A stretch of 9,382 nucleotides of DNA from an uncultured Rikenellaceae bacterium (GTDB taxonomy: Bacteria > Bacteroidota > Bacteroidia > Bacteroidales > Rikenellaceae), in NCBI GenBank assembly GCA_947074135.1, contig CAMTOL010000072.1, positions 1 to 9,382 on the forward strand, in the 5' to 3' direction. The position numbers and the translations under genes are program-made. This document shows positions 1-7,546 of the stretch, piece by piece; the first letter of the stretch is position 1; the number at the start of each line of letters is the position of its first letter. The notes beneath the pieces were generated by a model. The model was not told the origin of the DNA. It ran no database searches and was given only the letters and a program-made list of their open reading frames with translations.

Positions 1-67
1 ATTTTGTTGCAACAATAGAATGCAGAACAAGAAAAAAAAAAAGCTGGAAGGAAAAAAAGAAATGGGT

Positions 68-805
68 TTAAAAAAGCATGTAAATAGGGGTTATTGCTAG
101 TTGGCTCAATTTATTTAGTGCCTGATCGTCGGAGGCTGTATCTGAGTGTTTTTTGGGAGTATGAGCATCAATGCACACTATTACACTTGGCTGTACCTGA
201 GCAACTATCTTCCAAAAATCGTGTCTATACTCCTGGTTAGTATTAAACTCCATTGTTACTCCACAATTTTTCGAAATACGACACAATTGTCGTGCAATCT
301 CTTCGCAGCGTTCATCGAAACGGTTTACACTCATCAAATAGAGGTCGGGGTGCGCAAAGCACTCAAACAATCCACTTTCGAGAGCCTTTTGTGAGCTCTC
401 AAGATAGAGATTAAACTCAAAACTCGTTCTACAATAACCCATATAGGGATAGTGTTGTTCGTCGTAGGGGTAGTGATTACCAAAGAGCAGATAATCGAGC
501 TTCTCCTCCTTGTATTCTCTCAACCAGTCAATATAATCGATATAATATTCGCACTCTAGTCCAGCAAAGACATCAATATCACTCTCAAACTCTACTGCAA
601 GTTCACGAATCGAGCTGACATAACCGTTAAGCTCCGACATCTTCATCCGCATATATGAGCTATAACCGCCCTTAAACTTCCAAGGTGAGTGGTCGGCAAC
701 ACCCAAGACGCTATATCCGCCACGAATTGCAGCCTCAATATATTGACGCTCGTTACCACTTGCGTGACCGCAACGATAGGTATGTGTATGATAGTTAGTT
801 CTCAC
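68..805 (-). CDS. PHP-domain phosphoesterase, histidinol-phosphatase (HisK) type
   Basis: This 245-residue protein has the layout of the PHP metallophosphatase family and most resembles histidinol-phosphatases of the HisK type, which dephosphorylate L-histidinol phosphate in histidine synthesis. Visible metal-site motifs in order are HTH at residues 6-8, H14 in RCGHA, ADHS with D38 and H39, E84 in GLECE, H111 in FGNHY, H152 in FAHPD, and IDAH with D213 and H215. These cover the expected trinuclear-site ligands, so it should be active. The start is GTG, directly followed by the conserved N-terminal strand, and an AAGAAG lies just before it. It is slightly shorter than the roughly 260-270 residues usual for the family. 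No other his gene is nearby, so the substrate is inferred. It lies 68 bp downstream of the histidine kinase gene on the same strand and may be cotranscribed. A more general PHP sugar or nucleotide phosphatase is possible. Confidence 0.82.
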   Translation of the reverse strand: MRTNYHTHTYRCGHASGNERQYIEAAIRGGYSVLGVADHSPWKFKGGYSSYMRMKMSELNGYVSSIRELAVEFESDIDVFAGLECEYYIDYIDWLREYKEEKLDYLLFGNHYPYDEQHYPYMGYCRTSFEFNLYLESSQKALESGLFECFAHPDLYLMSVNRFDERCEEIARQLCRISKNCGVTMEFNTNQEYRHDFWKIVAQVQPSVIVCIDAHTPKKHSDTASDDQALNKLSQLAITPIYMLF

Positions 806-812
806 CTTCTTC

Positions 813-847
813 GAATTAAAAGTTAAGAGTTAGAATTTAGGAGTTAG
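813..847. repeat. Degenerate tandem heptamer array A (five units)
   Basis: Five consecutive 7-bp units fit the consensus RARTTAR. They are GAATTAA at 813, AAGTTAA at 820, GAGTTAG at 827, AATTTAG at 834 and GAGTTAG at 841. The array fills half of the spacer between the histidine kinase stop and the PHP gene start. Arrays of the same unit length but different sequence occur in the next two spacers. The role is unknown. Confidence 0.6.
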
Positions 848-873
848 GACAAGAAGAAACTTTTAATTAAGTA

Positions 874-2025
874 TTAAAAGCGTTTTAGAGCAATACGCAT
901 TGTAGTTCCTTTGTCTATCTCGCTGCGAAGCACGTAAATCTTACCTTTGTGATACTCGTTCACAATACGTTTAGATAGCGAAAGCCCAAGCCCCCAACCA
1001 CGAGTCTTAGTCGTAAATCCAGCCTGAAAAATTCGGCGTTGATTTCGAGCAGATATCCCTTTTCCCGTATCTGTAACATCGATTCGCACCCACTTCTCGT
1101 TTGCTGAGAGGTTGACTGTTATTGAGCCACTACCTCCAAGCGCATCGAGTGCATTTTTGAGCAGATTCTCCAACACCCACTCAAAAAGAGCCTCGTTGAG
1201 GAGTGCTTGCAGAGGCTCATCACTCTGCTTGTTGAATGTGAGTGTAACGCTGCGTGGAACACGACTCTGGAAATAATCAACCGTTGTAGTAACTACATCG
1301 CAAACATTGCGTGGGGCAAGCAACGTTGTAGAGCCAATCTTAGAGAACCTATCTACCACTTTTGTCAGTCGCGTGACATCTTTATTTATATCTTCGACCA
1401 CATCGGGCGGAATAGGTTGCGTTTTGAGATACTCGATCCAACCCAGCAGAGAACTAGTTGGTGTGCCCAACTGGTGAGCTGTTTCTTTGGCAAGCCCAAC
1501 CCACACTCGGTTCTGCTCGTTATGTTTAGACGAACTAAAGGTAATAAAAGCAAACGCAATAAATACGGCAATTACTGAGAGTTGTATATAGGGAAAAAAG
1601 TAAATCCCTTTGAGCAGCAGCGAGTCGTCATAAAAAACGGTTTGAGTGCGCCCATTGGGCATATTTATCTGAATGGGTACCCTACCACCCGAACTCATCT
1701 TCTCTAGCTTACGGCGCAGTTTTGTTTCATCGCTAAAGATGGTACTATCAACCAGCTGATAACCAATAACTCGCAAATACTCGTCCGTCATGATTGCGGG
1801 AATTGCGGTAGTGGTATTTGTTATGCTAAAAATAACATCTCGCTCGATTTCCGAGCGTCTATCAAAGCGATTTTGGAGCGACATAGCGTGCGCCCATAGC
1901 TTAATCTCGTGCTGCTCTTTGATAGCTAGTTCGGCAGTAATGTAGTTGGAATAGAGAAATGAGATGAGTCCAATTAAAAGACCCACCACCACAAAAACCA
2001 GTTTTACTCTATATCCGAAACGCAT
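874..2025 (-). CDS. Membrane-bound sensor histidine kinase
   Basis: The gene encodes an inner-membrane sensor kinase of a two-component system. Counting from the ATG at 2025 gives 383 residues. A short basic N-terminus leads into a membrane helix at about 8-26, then a periplasmic stretch of about 120 residues with no family I recognise, then a second helix at about 147-166. The kinase core has the phosphorylation site H184 in the H-box ETAHQLGTP, N-box residues N287 and N291 in ENLLKNALDAL, a G1 box DTGKG at 319-323, and a glycine-rich GWGLGL at 343-348. The wording of this last box is typical of Bacteroidota kinases. No PAS or HAMP domain is apparent. An upstream in-frame TTG at 2043 would add six residues, but it lies inside a heptamer repeat, so the ATG is preferred. 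No response regulator gene is in the window, so its partner and signal are unknown. It follows metG on the same strand. Confidence 0.9.
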   Translation of the reverse strand: MRFGYRVKLVFVVVGLLIGLISFLYSNYITAELAIKEQHEIKLWAHAMSLQNRFDRRSEIERDVIFSITNTTTAIPAIMTDEYLRVIGYQLVDSTIFSDETKLRRKLEKMSSGGRVPIQINMPNGRTQTVFYDDSLLLKGIYFFPYIQLSVIAVFIAFAFITFSSSKHNEQNRVWVGLAKETAHQLGTPTSSLLGWIEYLKTQPIPPDVVEDINKDVTRLTKVVDRFSKIGSTTLLAPRNVCDVVTTTVDYFQSRVPRSVTLTFNKQSDEPLQALLNEALFEWVLENLLKNALDALGGSGSITVNLSANEKWVRIDVTDTGKGISARNQRRIFQAGFTTKTRGWGLGLSLSKRIVNEYHKGKIYVLRSEIDKGTTMRIALKRF

Positions 2026-2033
2026 AACTTTCA

Positions 2034-2102
2034 CAATGGACAATGGACAATTACGTATATAATACAGTATTAACAGAAAACATTGTCAATTGTCAATTAA
2101 TT
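2034..2102. repeat. Two opposed heptamer arrays forming an imperfect inverted repeat
   Basis: The spacer between metG and the histidine kinase has CAATGGA twice in tandem (2034, 2041) plus a degenerate third unit, CAATTAC. Further on it has ATTGTCA twice in tandem (2082, 2089) plus ATTAATT. The two blocks are in opposite orientation, so 2035-2051 can pair with 2082-2098: 17 positions with two mismatches around a 30-nt loop. The right arm includes part of the metG stop codon (2097-2099). In the minus-strand transcript this would be a hairpin right after metG and before the kinase start. There is no U-tract, so it does not look like a normal Rho-independent terminator. Confidence 0.6.
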
Positions 2103-4139
2103 AACGCTGCTGCCTGCTGTTATTTCGGCATCAGCAGTAACATTGATTAGTTTGCCACTATCTGCATCTGAGGCGAAGAGCAACATACCCTCACTCTCAA
2201 TACCTCGCATCTTGCGCGGAGCAAGGTTTACTAGCACTGTAACTTGGCGACCAACCATCTGCTCAACGCTAAAGTGCTGCGCAATGCCCGAAACAATGGT
2301 GCGAACATCAATGCCAGTATCAACAGTGAGCTTCATCAACTTATCGGTCTTTGGCACAAGTTCAGCCTCCAGTACTTTACCAACTCTGATATCGAGTTTT
2401 GCGAAGTCATCATACTCAATTGTCGCTTTTTGAGGTTCTATTCTAGACTCTGGTTCTCCAGCAGCAGCCTCCTCATCTCGTTTTTGGCGAATAGCTGTAA
2501 GTTTTGCCACTTGCGCTTCGATTACCTCGTCCTCAATCTTTTCAAATAACAGCTCTGCTTTACCCAAGGAGTGTCCAACTACCAAAAGTTCATCATCGCC
2601 TAGGCGATTCCACTCGATTTTCTCGATACCAAGCATTTTTCTTAACTTCTCGGCAGAGAATGGCAAAAATGGTTCCATTGCAATGGAAAGCGATGCAACA
2701 ATCTGAACTGCAACATTGAGAATCGTAGCTGTTCGCTGCTCGTCAGTTTTAATCACTTTCCAAGGCTCTTCATCAGCCAAATATTTATTACCAAGTCGAG
2801 CAATATTCATCATTTCGAACAGAGCTTCGCGGAAGTGATAAGTTTCCAAGTTTTTCTCAACTGCAGCTCTAAAGGTTGCAATTTGCGAAAGTGTATCTCT
2901 GTCGGTCTGCGTTAGGTCGTCACGAGTTGGGACTTTACCATCGAAATACTTACCAATTAGCACCAACGCTCGATTTACGAAATTGCCAAGGATTGCAACC
3001 AACTCCGAGTTGTTGCGAGTCTGAAAATCTTTCCACGTAAAATCGTTATCTTTAGTTTCGGGAGCGGTAGCGCAGAGAGCATAGCGCAACACATCTTGTT
3101 TGCCCTCAAACTCTTTTAAGTATTCGTCCAACCAAACAGCCCAACCACGCGAGGTCGAAATTTTATCGCCTTCGAGGTTCAAGAACTCATTAGCAGGTAC
3201 ATTCTCGGGCAGATTATAACCGCCGTGCGCACGAAGCATAGCAGGAAAAACAATACAGTGGAACACGATATTGTCTTTACCGATAAAGTGAACCATTTTA
3301 GTTTCAGGGTCTTTCCAGTATGTTTCCCACTCTGGGGTAAGATCTTTGGTTGCTGAAATATAGCCAATCGGAGCATCAAACCACACATATAGAACTTTAC
3401 CATCTGCACCCTCGACAGGAACAGGGATACCCCAGTCCAAGTCACGGCTTACCGCACGAGGTTGAAGTCCACCATCCAACCAACTCTTACACTGTCCGTA
3501 AACATTTGGTTTCCACTCTTTATGACCTTCGAGTATCCACTCTTTGAGAAACTGCTCGTGTTTGTCAAGTGGTAGATACCAGTGTTTCGTTTTACGAATT
3601 TCGGGAGTTGAACCCGAGATTGCCGATTTAGGACTCTTCAACTCCATAGGCGAGAGCGTTGAACCACACTTTTCGCACTGGTCGCCATAAGCACCACTAG
3701 CTCCACATTTAGGGCAATCGCCAGTAATGTATCGGTCTGCCAAGAACTGATTAGCTTCGGTGTCGAAGTACTGTTCAGATGTCTGTTCTATAAATTCACC
3801 TTTATCGAGTAGGTGTTTGAAGAAATCACTTGCCGTTTCGCGATGAGTTTCGCTCGAAGTGCGTGAATAGATATCGAATGCAATACCAAACTCACGGAAA
3901 GAGTCACCAATAATTTTATTGTAACGGTCAACTATATCTTGAGGTGTAACACCTTCAGCCTTAGCTTTGAGTGTAATAGGCACTCCGTGTTCGTCAGAAC
4001 CGCAAACGTGGATAACGTCGTGCCCACGAAGACGAAGATAGCGTGTATAAATATCTGAAGGAATATAAACTCCCGCTAAGTGTCCAATATGCACTCCTCC
4101 GTTAGCGTAAGGTAGTGCCGATGTAATTAAATATCTCAC
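2097..4139 (-). CDS. metG: Methionyl-tRNA synthetase
   Basis: This 680-residue cytoplasmic class I enzyme attaches methionine to tRNA-Met in an ATP-dependent reaction. The N-terminal SALPYANGG is followed by the HIGH signature at residues 17-20. A zinc knuckle with paired cysteines C142/C145 and C155/C158 sits in the connective-peptide region. The KMSKS-type loop reads DKISTS at 325-330. The anticodon-binding helical domain follows, then a C-terminal OB-fold tRNA-binding domain from about residue 575, with KLDIRVGKV and the later MRGIESEGM. This is the dimeric long form, near E. coli MetG in length. The start is GTG, with an in-frame TAA immediately upstream, so no longer product is possible. 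An array of heptamer repeats fills the spacer from parA. Everything expected of a functional, essential gene is present. Confidence 0.97.
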   Translation of the reverse strand: MRYLITSALPYANGGVHIGHLAGVYIPSDIYTRYLRLRGHDVIHVCGSDEHGVPITLKAKAEGVTPQDIVDRYNKIIGDSFREFGIAFDIYSRTSSETHRETASDFFKHLLDKGEFIEQTSEQYFDTEANQFLADRYITGDCPKCGASGAYGDQCEKCGSTLSPMELKSPKSAISGSTPEIRKTKHWYLPLDKHEQFLKEWILEGHKEWKPNVYGQCKSWLDGGLQPRAVSRDLDWGIPVPVEGADGKVLYVWFDAPIGYISATKDLTPEWETYWKDPETKMVHFIGKDNIVFHCIVFPAMLRAHGGYNLPENVPANEFLNLEGDKISTSRGWAVWLDEYLKEFEGKQDVLRYALCATAPETKDNDFTWKDFQTRNNSELVAILGNFVNRALVLIGKYFDGKVPTRDDLTQTDRDTLSQIATFRAAVEKNLETYHFREALFEMMNIARLGNKYLADEEPWKVIKTDEQRTATILNVAVQIVASLSIAMEPFLPFSAEKLRKMLGIEKIEWNRLGDDELLVVGHSLGKAELLFEKIEDEVIEAQVAKLTAIRQKRDEEAAAGEPESRIEPQKATIEYDDFAKLDIRVGKVLEAELVPKTDKLMKLTVDTGIDVRTIVSGIAQHFSVEQMVGRQVTVLVNLAPRKMRGIESEGMLLFASDADSGKLINVTADAEITAGSSVN

Positions 4140-4147
4140 TTAATCTC

Positions 4148-4175
4148 GAATTATAAATTATGAATTGTAAATTTT
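4148..4175. repeat. Degenerate tandem heptamer array C (four units)
   Basis: Four consecutive 7-bp units fit RAATTRT with one deviation. They are GAATTAT at 4148, AAATTAT at 4155, GAATTGT at 4162 and AAATTTT at 4169. The array lies just upstream of the metG start, in the 79-bp gap after parA. It could equally be read as ordinary AT-rich sequence, but the 7-bp period matches the neighbouring gaps. Confidence 0.5.
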
Positions 4176-4218
4176 GAACGCTGACTTTCTAATTATTGCA
4201 AAAAAACAACAATAAAAA

Positions 4219-4983
4219 TTAAAACTTATTTCTAGCCAAGAACTCTTGCGCCAAGTTCATATAGTTGATACTACCTGTCGAACTTGCATCGTAAAGTATT
4301 GCTGGTTTACCAAAACTTGGAGCCTCGCTAAGACGCGTATTACGACCAACTATAGTGTTATAAACCTGACCTGGAAAGTGGGCTCTGACATCCGAAACAA
4401 CCTGATTTGCAAGTCTTAAACGACTATCATACATAGTGAATAAAAAGCCCTCAATCTCAAGGTTTGGATTTAGTTTTTCGCGCACCATTTTAATTGTGCT
4501 CAATAGTTTACCAAGTCCTTCGAGAGCAAAATATTCGGTTTGAACTGGTATCATCACGCTATCTGCCGCAGTGAGAGCGTTGAGTGTAATAAGTCCAAGC
4601 GATGGTTGACAATCGATAATAATAAAATCATAGTTTGCTCTAACTTGCTCCAAAGCTTCGCGCATACGAAACTGTCCACCCTCAATTTGAGGTAGCTCGG
4701 CTTCAGCACCAACCAGATTTATGCTAGATGGAATGATGTGAAGGTATGGCAGCTCCTCGTTTGCAAAAATAGCATCATACACACTGCATTGCGAAAGTAG
4801 AACACTGTAGATATTGTGCGCACCCTGCTCAAAACCAAGCCCAGATGTGGCATTAGCTTGAGGATCCGCGTCAACAAGGAGTACTCTTTTTTCTAGCACC
4901 GCAAGCGATGCAGCAAGATTCATTGATGTTGTAGTCTTTCCTACTCCACCTTTTTGATTGGCAAGTGCGACAATTTTACCCAT
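4219..4983 (-). CDS. parA: ParA/Soj-type chromosome-partitioning ATPase
   Basis: The 254-residue protein is a deviant-Walker ATPase of the ParA/MinD superfamily. These proteins bind DNA non-specifically in their ATP form and, with ParB bound at parS, segregate chromosomes or plasmids. The deviant Walker A is KGGVGKTT at residues 11-18, with the signature lysines K11 and K16. Walker A' is VDADPQAN with D38 and D40, and Walker B ends at D124 in IIIDCQPSLG. The C-terminal RNTRLSEAPSFGKP segment is typical of chromosomal Soj proteins. There is no long N-terminal DNA-binding extension, so it is the short form. The ATG at 4983 is preceded by AAAGA. A parB gene would normally follow at once, but metG follows instead. 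ParB may be elsewhere, or this may be a solo ParA. Its upstream region is shared with the divergent lipid kinase gene. Confidence 0.93.
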   Translation of the reverse strand: MGKIVALANQKGGVGKTTTSMNLAASLAVLEKRVLLVDADPQANATSGLGFEQGAHNIYSVLLSQCSVYDAIFANEELPYLHIIPSSINLVGAEAELPQIEGGQFRMREALEQVRANYDFIIIDCQPSLGLITLNALTAADSVMIPVQTEYFALEGLGKLLSTIKMVREKLNPNLEIEGFLFTMYDSRLRLANQVVSDVRAHFPGQVYNTIVGRNTRLSEAPSFGKPAILYDASSTGSINYMNLAQEFLARNKF

Positions 4984-5029
4984 TTCTTTGAAATATTTTA
5001 CTCTGATTAATTCAGCACAGTTATTTTGA

Positions 5030-5037
5030 CAAAAATA
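5030..5037 (-). promoter_or_regulatory. Candidate -7 element for parA
   Basis: On the minus strand the bases read TATTTTTG, an exact fit to the Bacteroidota -7 box TAnnTTTG. It lies about 46 bp before the parA ATG. No clear TTG -33 element is seen at the expected distance, so this rests on one box only. Confidence 0.35.
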
Positions 5038-5080
5038 TACCCATTAAGGTTAACTTATAGCTAATAGAGCGTAAAAATAC

Positions 5081-5152
5081 AAAAAAAAGAGTAATTTTGT
5101 TGCAATTACCACAACAATAATTAATCATTTTTGACTAATTACTCTTTTTTTT
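5081..5152. repeat. Perfect 16-bp inverted repeat in the divergent spacer
   Basis: The left arm 5081-5096 (eight A, then GAGTAATT) is exactly complementary in reverse to the right arm 5137-5152 (AATTACTC, then eight T), around a 40-nt centre. A smaller pair, TTGTTG at 5097-5102 and CAACAA at 5112-5117, lies in the centre. The right arm ends 13 bp before the lipid kinase start. In RNA the GAGTAATT/AATTACTC stem followed by a U8 run resembles a weak leader terminator. As DNA it could be an operator. Both readings are inference. Confidence 0.6.
5092..5099 (+). promoter_or_regulatory. Candidate -7 element for the lipid kinase gene
   Basis: TAATTTTG fits TAnnTTTG exactly and lies 66 bp before the kinase start codon. 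It partly overlaps the left arm of the 16-bp inverted repeat. No convincing -33 TTG is seen upstream. If it is used, the transcript would begin inside the repeat and carry only the right arm plus the centre. Confidence 0.35.
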
Positions 5153-5165
5153 ACTCCCAAAAGTT

Positions 5166-6140
5166 ATGAATGAAGATTTATCTACTCGCTGGTACACAAT
5201 AATAAACCCAATAGCTGGACGCGGAAAAGGACTAACAGATTGGCCTCAAATCAGTGCATTGCTACATCAGAGCGGAATTGAGTTTGACGCCCACTTTACT
5301 GAACGAAAATTTCACGCTATCGAAATGGCTTTTGAGGCGGTAAGTTATGGTTATCGACGTATAATAATTGTTGGAGGCGACGGCACACTGCACGAAACTG
5401 TTTGTGGACTTATGATGCAGCAAGAAGTTGCCTCAACTGATGTGTTACTTGCTGTTTTTGCAGTCGGCACAGGCAATGACTGGATGAGAATGTTCGGCAT
5501 ACCAAAACTATATAACGATGTGGTGCGCTCAATCCAACAAGGACATACATTTCTGCAAGACGTTGGGCGAGTAACCTACTATGAGAGTAAGGTTCAACAG
5601 ACCCGTTACCTTTGTAATGTTGGTGGAGTAGCCTATGATGCTGCCGTTTGCAGGAGCGTTAATCGATTAAAGGAGAAGGGATTAAAGGGAACGTGGCTCT
5701 ATATTCGTTCGGCATTTGTTCAGGCTGTCAAGTTTAAAAGCCACCCGACATATGTTTTTTGTGATGGCAAACAGGTCTTTAGCGGACGACTCTTTACTGC
5801 TACGATTGGTATAGGTAAATATACGGCAGGGGGGCTCTCGCAAACACCCTATGCAGTTGCAGATGACGGACTTTTCGATATGACAATCATTCCCGAAATG
5901 AATCGTTTTAAACTCTTTACTCGTTTTCGCACTGTCTATAACGACAATATATATAACATAAATGGAGTCACTCTACATCGTGGTTCGAAACTTGAGATTA
6001 AGTGCGATGGAGAGATTAATCTGGAGCTTGACGGCGAGATACTCGGTGTTTCAGATTTTACGTTTGAGATTGTCGAGAAAGCGATAAAGGTTATTGTGAG
6101 CGAGAAGTTTATTTCGCTTGGCACTCCATCGCTCGACTAA
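5166..6140 (+). CDS. YegS/BmrU-family lipid (diacylglycerol-type) kinase
   Basis: This 324-residue soluble or membrane-peripheral kinase should phosphorylate a lipid such as diacylglycerol using ATP, feeding phospholipid recycling. The N-terminal DAGK catalytic fold begins with INPIAGRGKG at 13-22, carries the nucleotide-binding GGDGT at 70-74 and has GTGND at 101-105. The C-terminal beta-sandwich domain shows ADDGLFD at about 232-238 and LDGE at 288-291, both typical of the DgkB/YegS group. Length is near the family's usual 290-330 residues, and no signal peptide or membrane segment is present. The ATG at 5166 follows a T-rich leader without a strong ribosome-binding site. The 3' end overlaps the opposing glycerate kinase gene by 32 bp. 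The substrate cannot be set by sequence alone; sphingosine- or diacylglycerol-type lipids are both possible. Confidence 0.92.
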   Translation: MNEDLSTRWYTIINPIAGRGKGLTDWPQISALLHQSGIEFDAHFTERKFHAIEMAFEAVSYGYRRIIIVGGDGTLHETVCGLMMQQEVASTDVLLAVFAVGTGNDWMRMFGIPKLYNDVVRSIQQGHTFLQDVGRVTYYESKVQQTRYLCNVGGVAYDAAVCRSVNRLKEKGLKGTWLYIRSAFVQAVKFKSHPTYVFCDGKQVFSGRLFTATIGIGKYTAGGLSQTPYAVADDGLFDMTIIPEMNRFKLFTRFRTVYNDNIYNINGVTLHRGSKLEIKCDGEINLELDGEILGVSDFTFEIVEKAIKVIVSEKFISLGTPSLD

Positions 6141-7254
6141 TAATAGAAGCGACTGTTTTTTCAACATTTTGGAGCGTATTCTTGGTTTTCATTGCCTCAT
6201 CGAGGGGTGTGTTAGGAGGATTTATTGAGCAGATATGGCTAAAACCTAATTCTCGCACTTCGTTGCAATCTTCTACTTGACCAGCAATTGCCACAACAGG
6301 AATATCTTGTTTTTTAGCACGATTCAATACCCCCATCGGAGCTTTGCCAGTGGCAGTCTGAGCATCAATTTTTCCCTCGCCTGTTATTACCAAATCGGCA
6401 TCTTTGAGCTTTTCGTCAAATCTTAGAGCATCGAGTATTAGCTCAATACCCGACTTTAATTCGGGGTGCAGAAAGGCAAATATTCCAGCAGCAGTAGCAC
6501 CCGCTGCCCCTCCGCCCACAATCCTAGAAACATCTATTGAGGTGGTTTGTTCAACCACTCTAGCATAATTACGAAGCCCTTGGTCCAAAAGTTCAACTTG
6601 ATGTTCACTCGCTCCTTTCTGCGGAGCAAAAATATGGGCTGCACCATTATTGCCATACATTGGCGTAGTGACGTCACAAGCAACCAAAAAACTCACCTCG
6701 TCTAACTCATTTAACCTCTCTCTTGCGTCAATAGCAGCAATTTTTATCAAGTTCTCACCCGTTGGCAATAATTCGATTTCATTTTTGTCCAGAAATTTAT
6801 AGCCAAGGGCCACCATAATACCTATAGCTGCATCGTTTGTGGCACTTCCCCCAAGAGCTAATACAATTTGACTAGCACCTCTTCGGATTGCCTCTTTAAT
6901 CAACACTCCTGTGCCTAATGTTGAGGTTTTCATCGGATCTCTTTCGTGCTCTTCGAGCAGCGTAAGCCCACTAGCGGCCGCAAGTTCGATAATAGCAACT
7001 GACCCATCGGCAGAGAGTGCATAATTAGCTTCTATATCCCTAAACAGCGGATCAACGGTATTGCAAACAACAGTATTGGCATCGAAAGCCTCTTTGAGCA
7101 CATCTATCGTTCCTTCGCCTCCGTCTGAGATTGGCACCACAACAACTCTTGCATCTCGCAGCAGTTTCTCAATTGCAAATCGAGCCGCTTGGGCGAGCTC
7201 TGTCGATGAAGCTGACCCTTTGAACGAATCGAATGCGAGAACAATTTTTTGCAT
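6109..7254 (-). CDS. Glycerate 2-kinase (GlxK/GarK family)
   Basis: The 381-residue cytoplasmic enzyme phosphorylates D-glycerate with ATP to 2-phosphoglycerate, linking glycerate or glyoxylate breakdown to glycolysis. Family landmarks in order are DSFKGS at 9-14, SDGGEGT at 43-49, GTGVLIKEA near 115-122, LGGSATND at 134-141, GNNGAAHIFAPQKGAS at 201-216, GGGAAGA at 248-254 and TGEGKIDAQT at 291-300, followed by GKAP. The length matches the type I glycerate kinase family. An AAAGAG directly abuts the ATG at 7254. On the minus strand a TATCTTTA (7299-7306) about 45 bp upstream is one base from a perfect TAnnTTTG box and may be its promoter. No glycerate transporter or tartronate reductase gene is next to it, so its pathway is not shown by context. 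Its last ten codons overlap the opposing lipid kinase gene. Confidence 0.95.
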   Translation of the reverse strand: MQKIVLAFDSFKGSASSTELAQAARFAIEKLLRDARVVVVPISDGGEGTIDVLKEAFDANTVVCNTVDPLFRDIEANYALSADGSVAIIELAAASGLTLLEEHERDPMKTSTLGTGVLIKEAIRRGASQIVLALGGSATNDAAIGIMVALGYKFLDKNEIELLPTGENLIKIAAIDARERLNELDEVSFLVACDVTTPMYGNNGAAHIFAPQKGASEHQVELLDQGLRNYARVVEQTTSIDVSRIVGGGAAGATAAGIFAFLHPELKSGIELILDALRFDEKLKDADLVITGEGKIDAQTATGKAPMGVLNRAKKQDIPVVAIAGQVEDCNEVRELGFSHICSINPPNTPLDEAMKTKNTLQNVEKTVASIISRAMECQAK

Positions 7255-7546
7255 CTCTTTACAATATTTGTGAAGTTACCGGCAGTTGTTTTGTGGGGTA
7301 AAGATACAAAAAAGCAGCAAGATATTTATATGCTTATCTCATAAATTTAGACCAGCAGTTAAGTTTAAGAATCCCTCTAAGAAGAACCTACCTACTAGTT
7401 GTTCTATTCTTAACAAAGAAACGATGACACTTTTAGTATCATCGCTACACACTCCACGGCAAGGGAACATTGAGTTTATTACTTTATACCTTTTAAAATT
7501 AATCTGGTCATATAATTACAACTATTGATAACTCAAAATATTCAAC
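7255..7546. other. Spacer between glycerate kinase and M42 peptidase; no convincing gene
   Basis: This 292-bp spacer lies upstream of the glycerate kinase and downstream of the M42 peptidase stop. It contains a likely minus-strand terminator and a possible glycerate kinase -7 box. A 43-codon minus-strand frame from ATG at 7470 to TGA at 7339 begins MFPCRGVC and ends NLTAGLNL. It has no ribosome-binding site, runs across the terminator hairpin and matches nothing I recognise. The plus strand has an 80-codon frame (7286-7528) that also looks like chance. It could be the relic of an older element, but the sequence does not prove that. Confidence 0.5.
7412..7444 (-). terminator. Rho-independent terminator after the M42 gene
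   Basis: In the minus-strand RNA a nine-pair stem, CGAUGAUAC with GUGUCAUCG (one G-U pair), closes a UAAAA loop. It is followed at once by the U-rich run UUUCUUUGUU. On the plus strand the matching position is a C-A mismatch, and no T-run follows there, so the signal is directional. It lies about 100 nt beyond the M42 stop codon, a reasonable place to end that transcript before the glycerate kinase promoter region. Confidence 0.55.

Noticed and set aside
20..100. 26-codon plus-strand frame rich in lysine (MQNKKKKK...)
   Set aside because: It is a purine-run translation, overlaps the 3' end of the PHP gene and has no ribosome-binding site or recognisable similarity.
860..880. CTTTTAAT/ATTAAAAG hairpin at the histidine kinase stop followed by a T-rich run
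   Set aside because: The 8-bp stem is almost all A-T with one G-C pair, so it is too weak to call a terminator.
7286..7528. 80-codon plus-strand frame in the spacer before the M42 gene
   Set aside because: It overlaps the glycerate kinase promoter region and the minus-strand terminator, has no start signal and no recognised domain.
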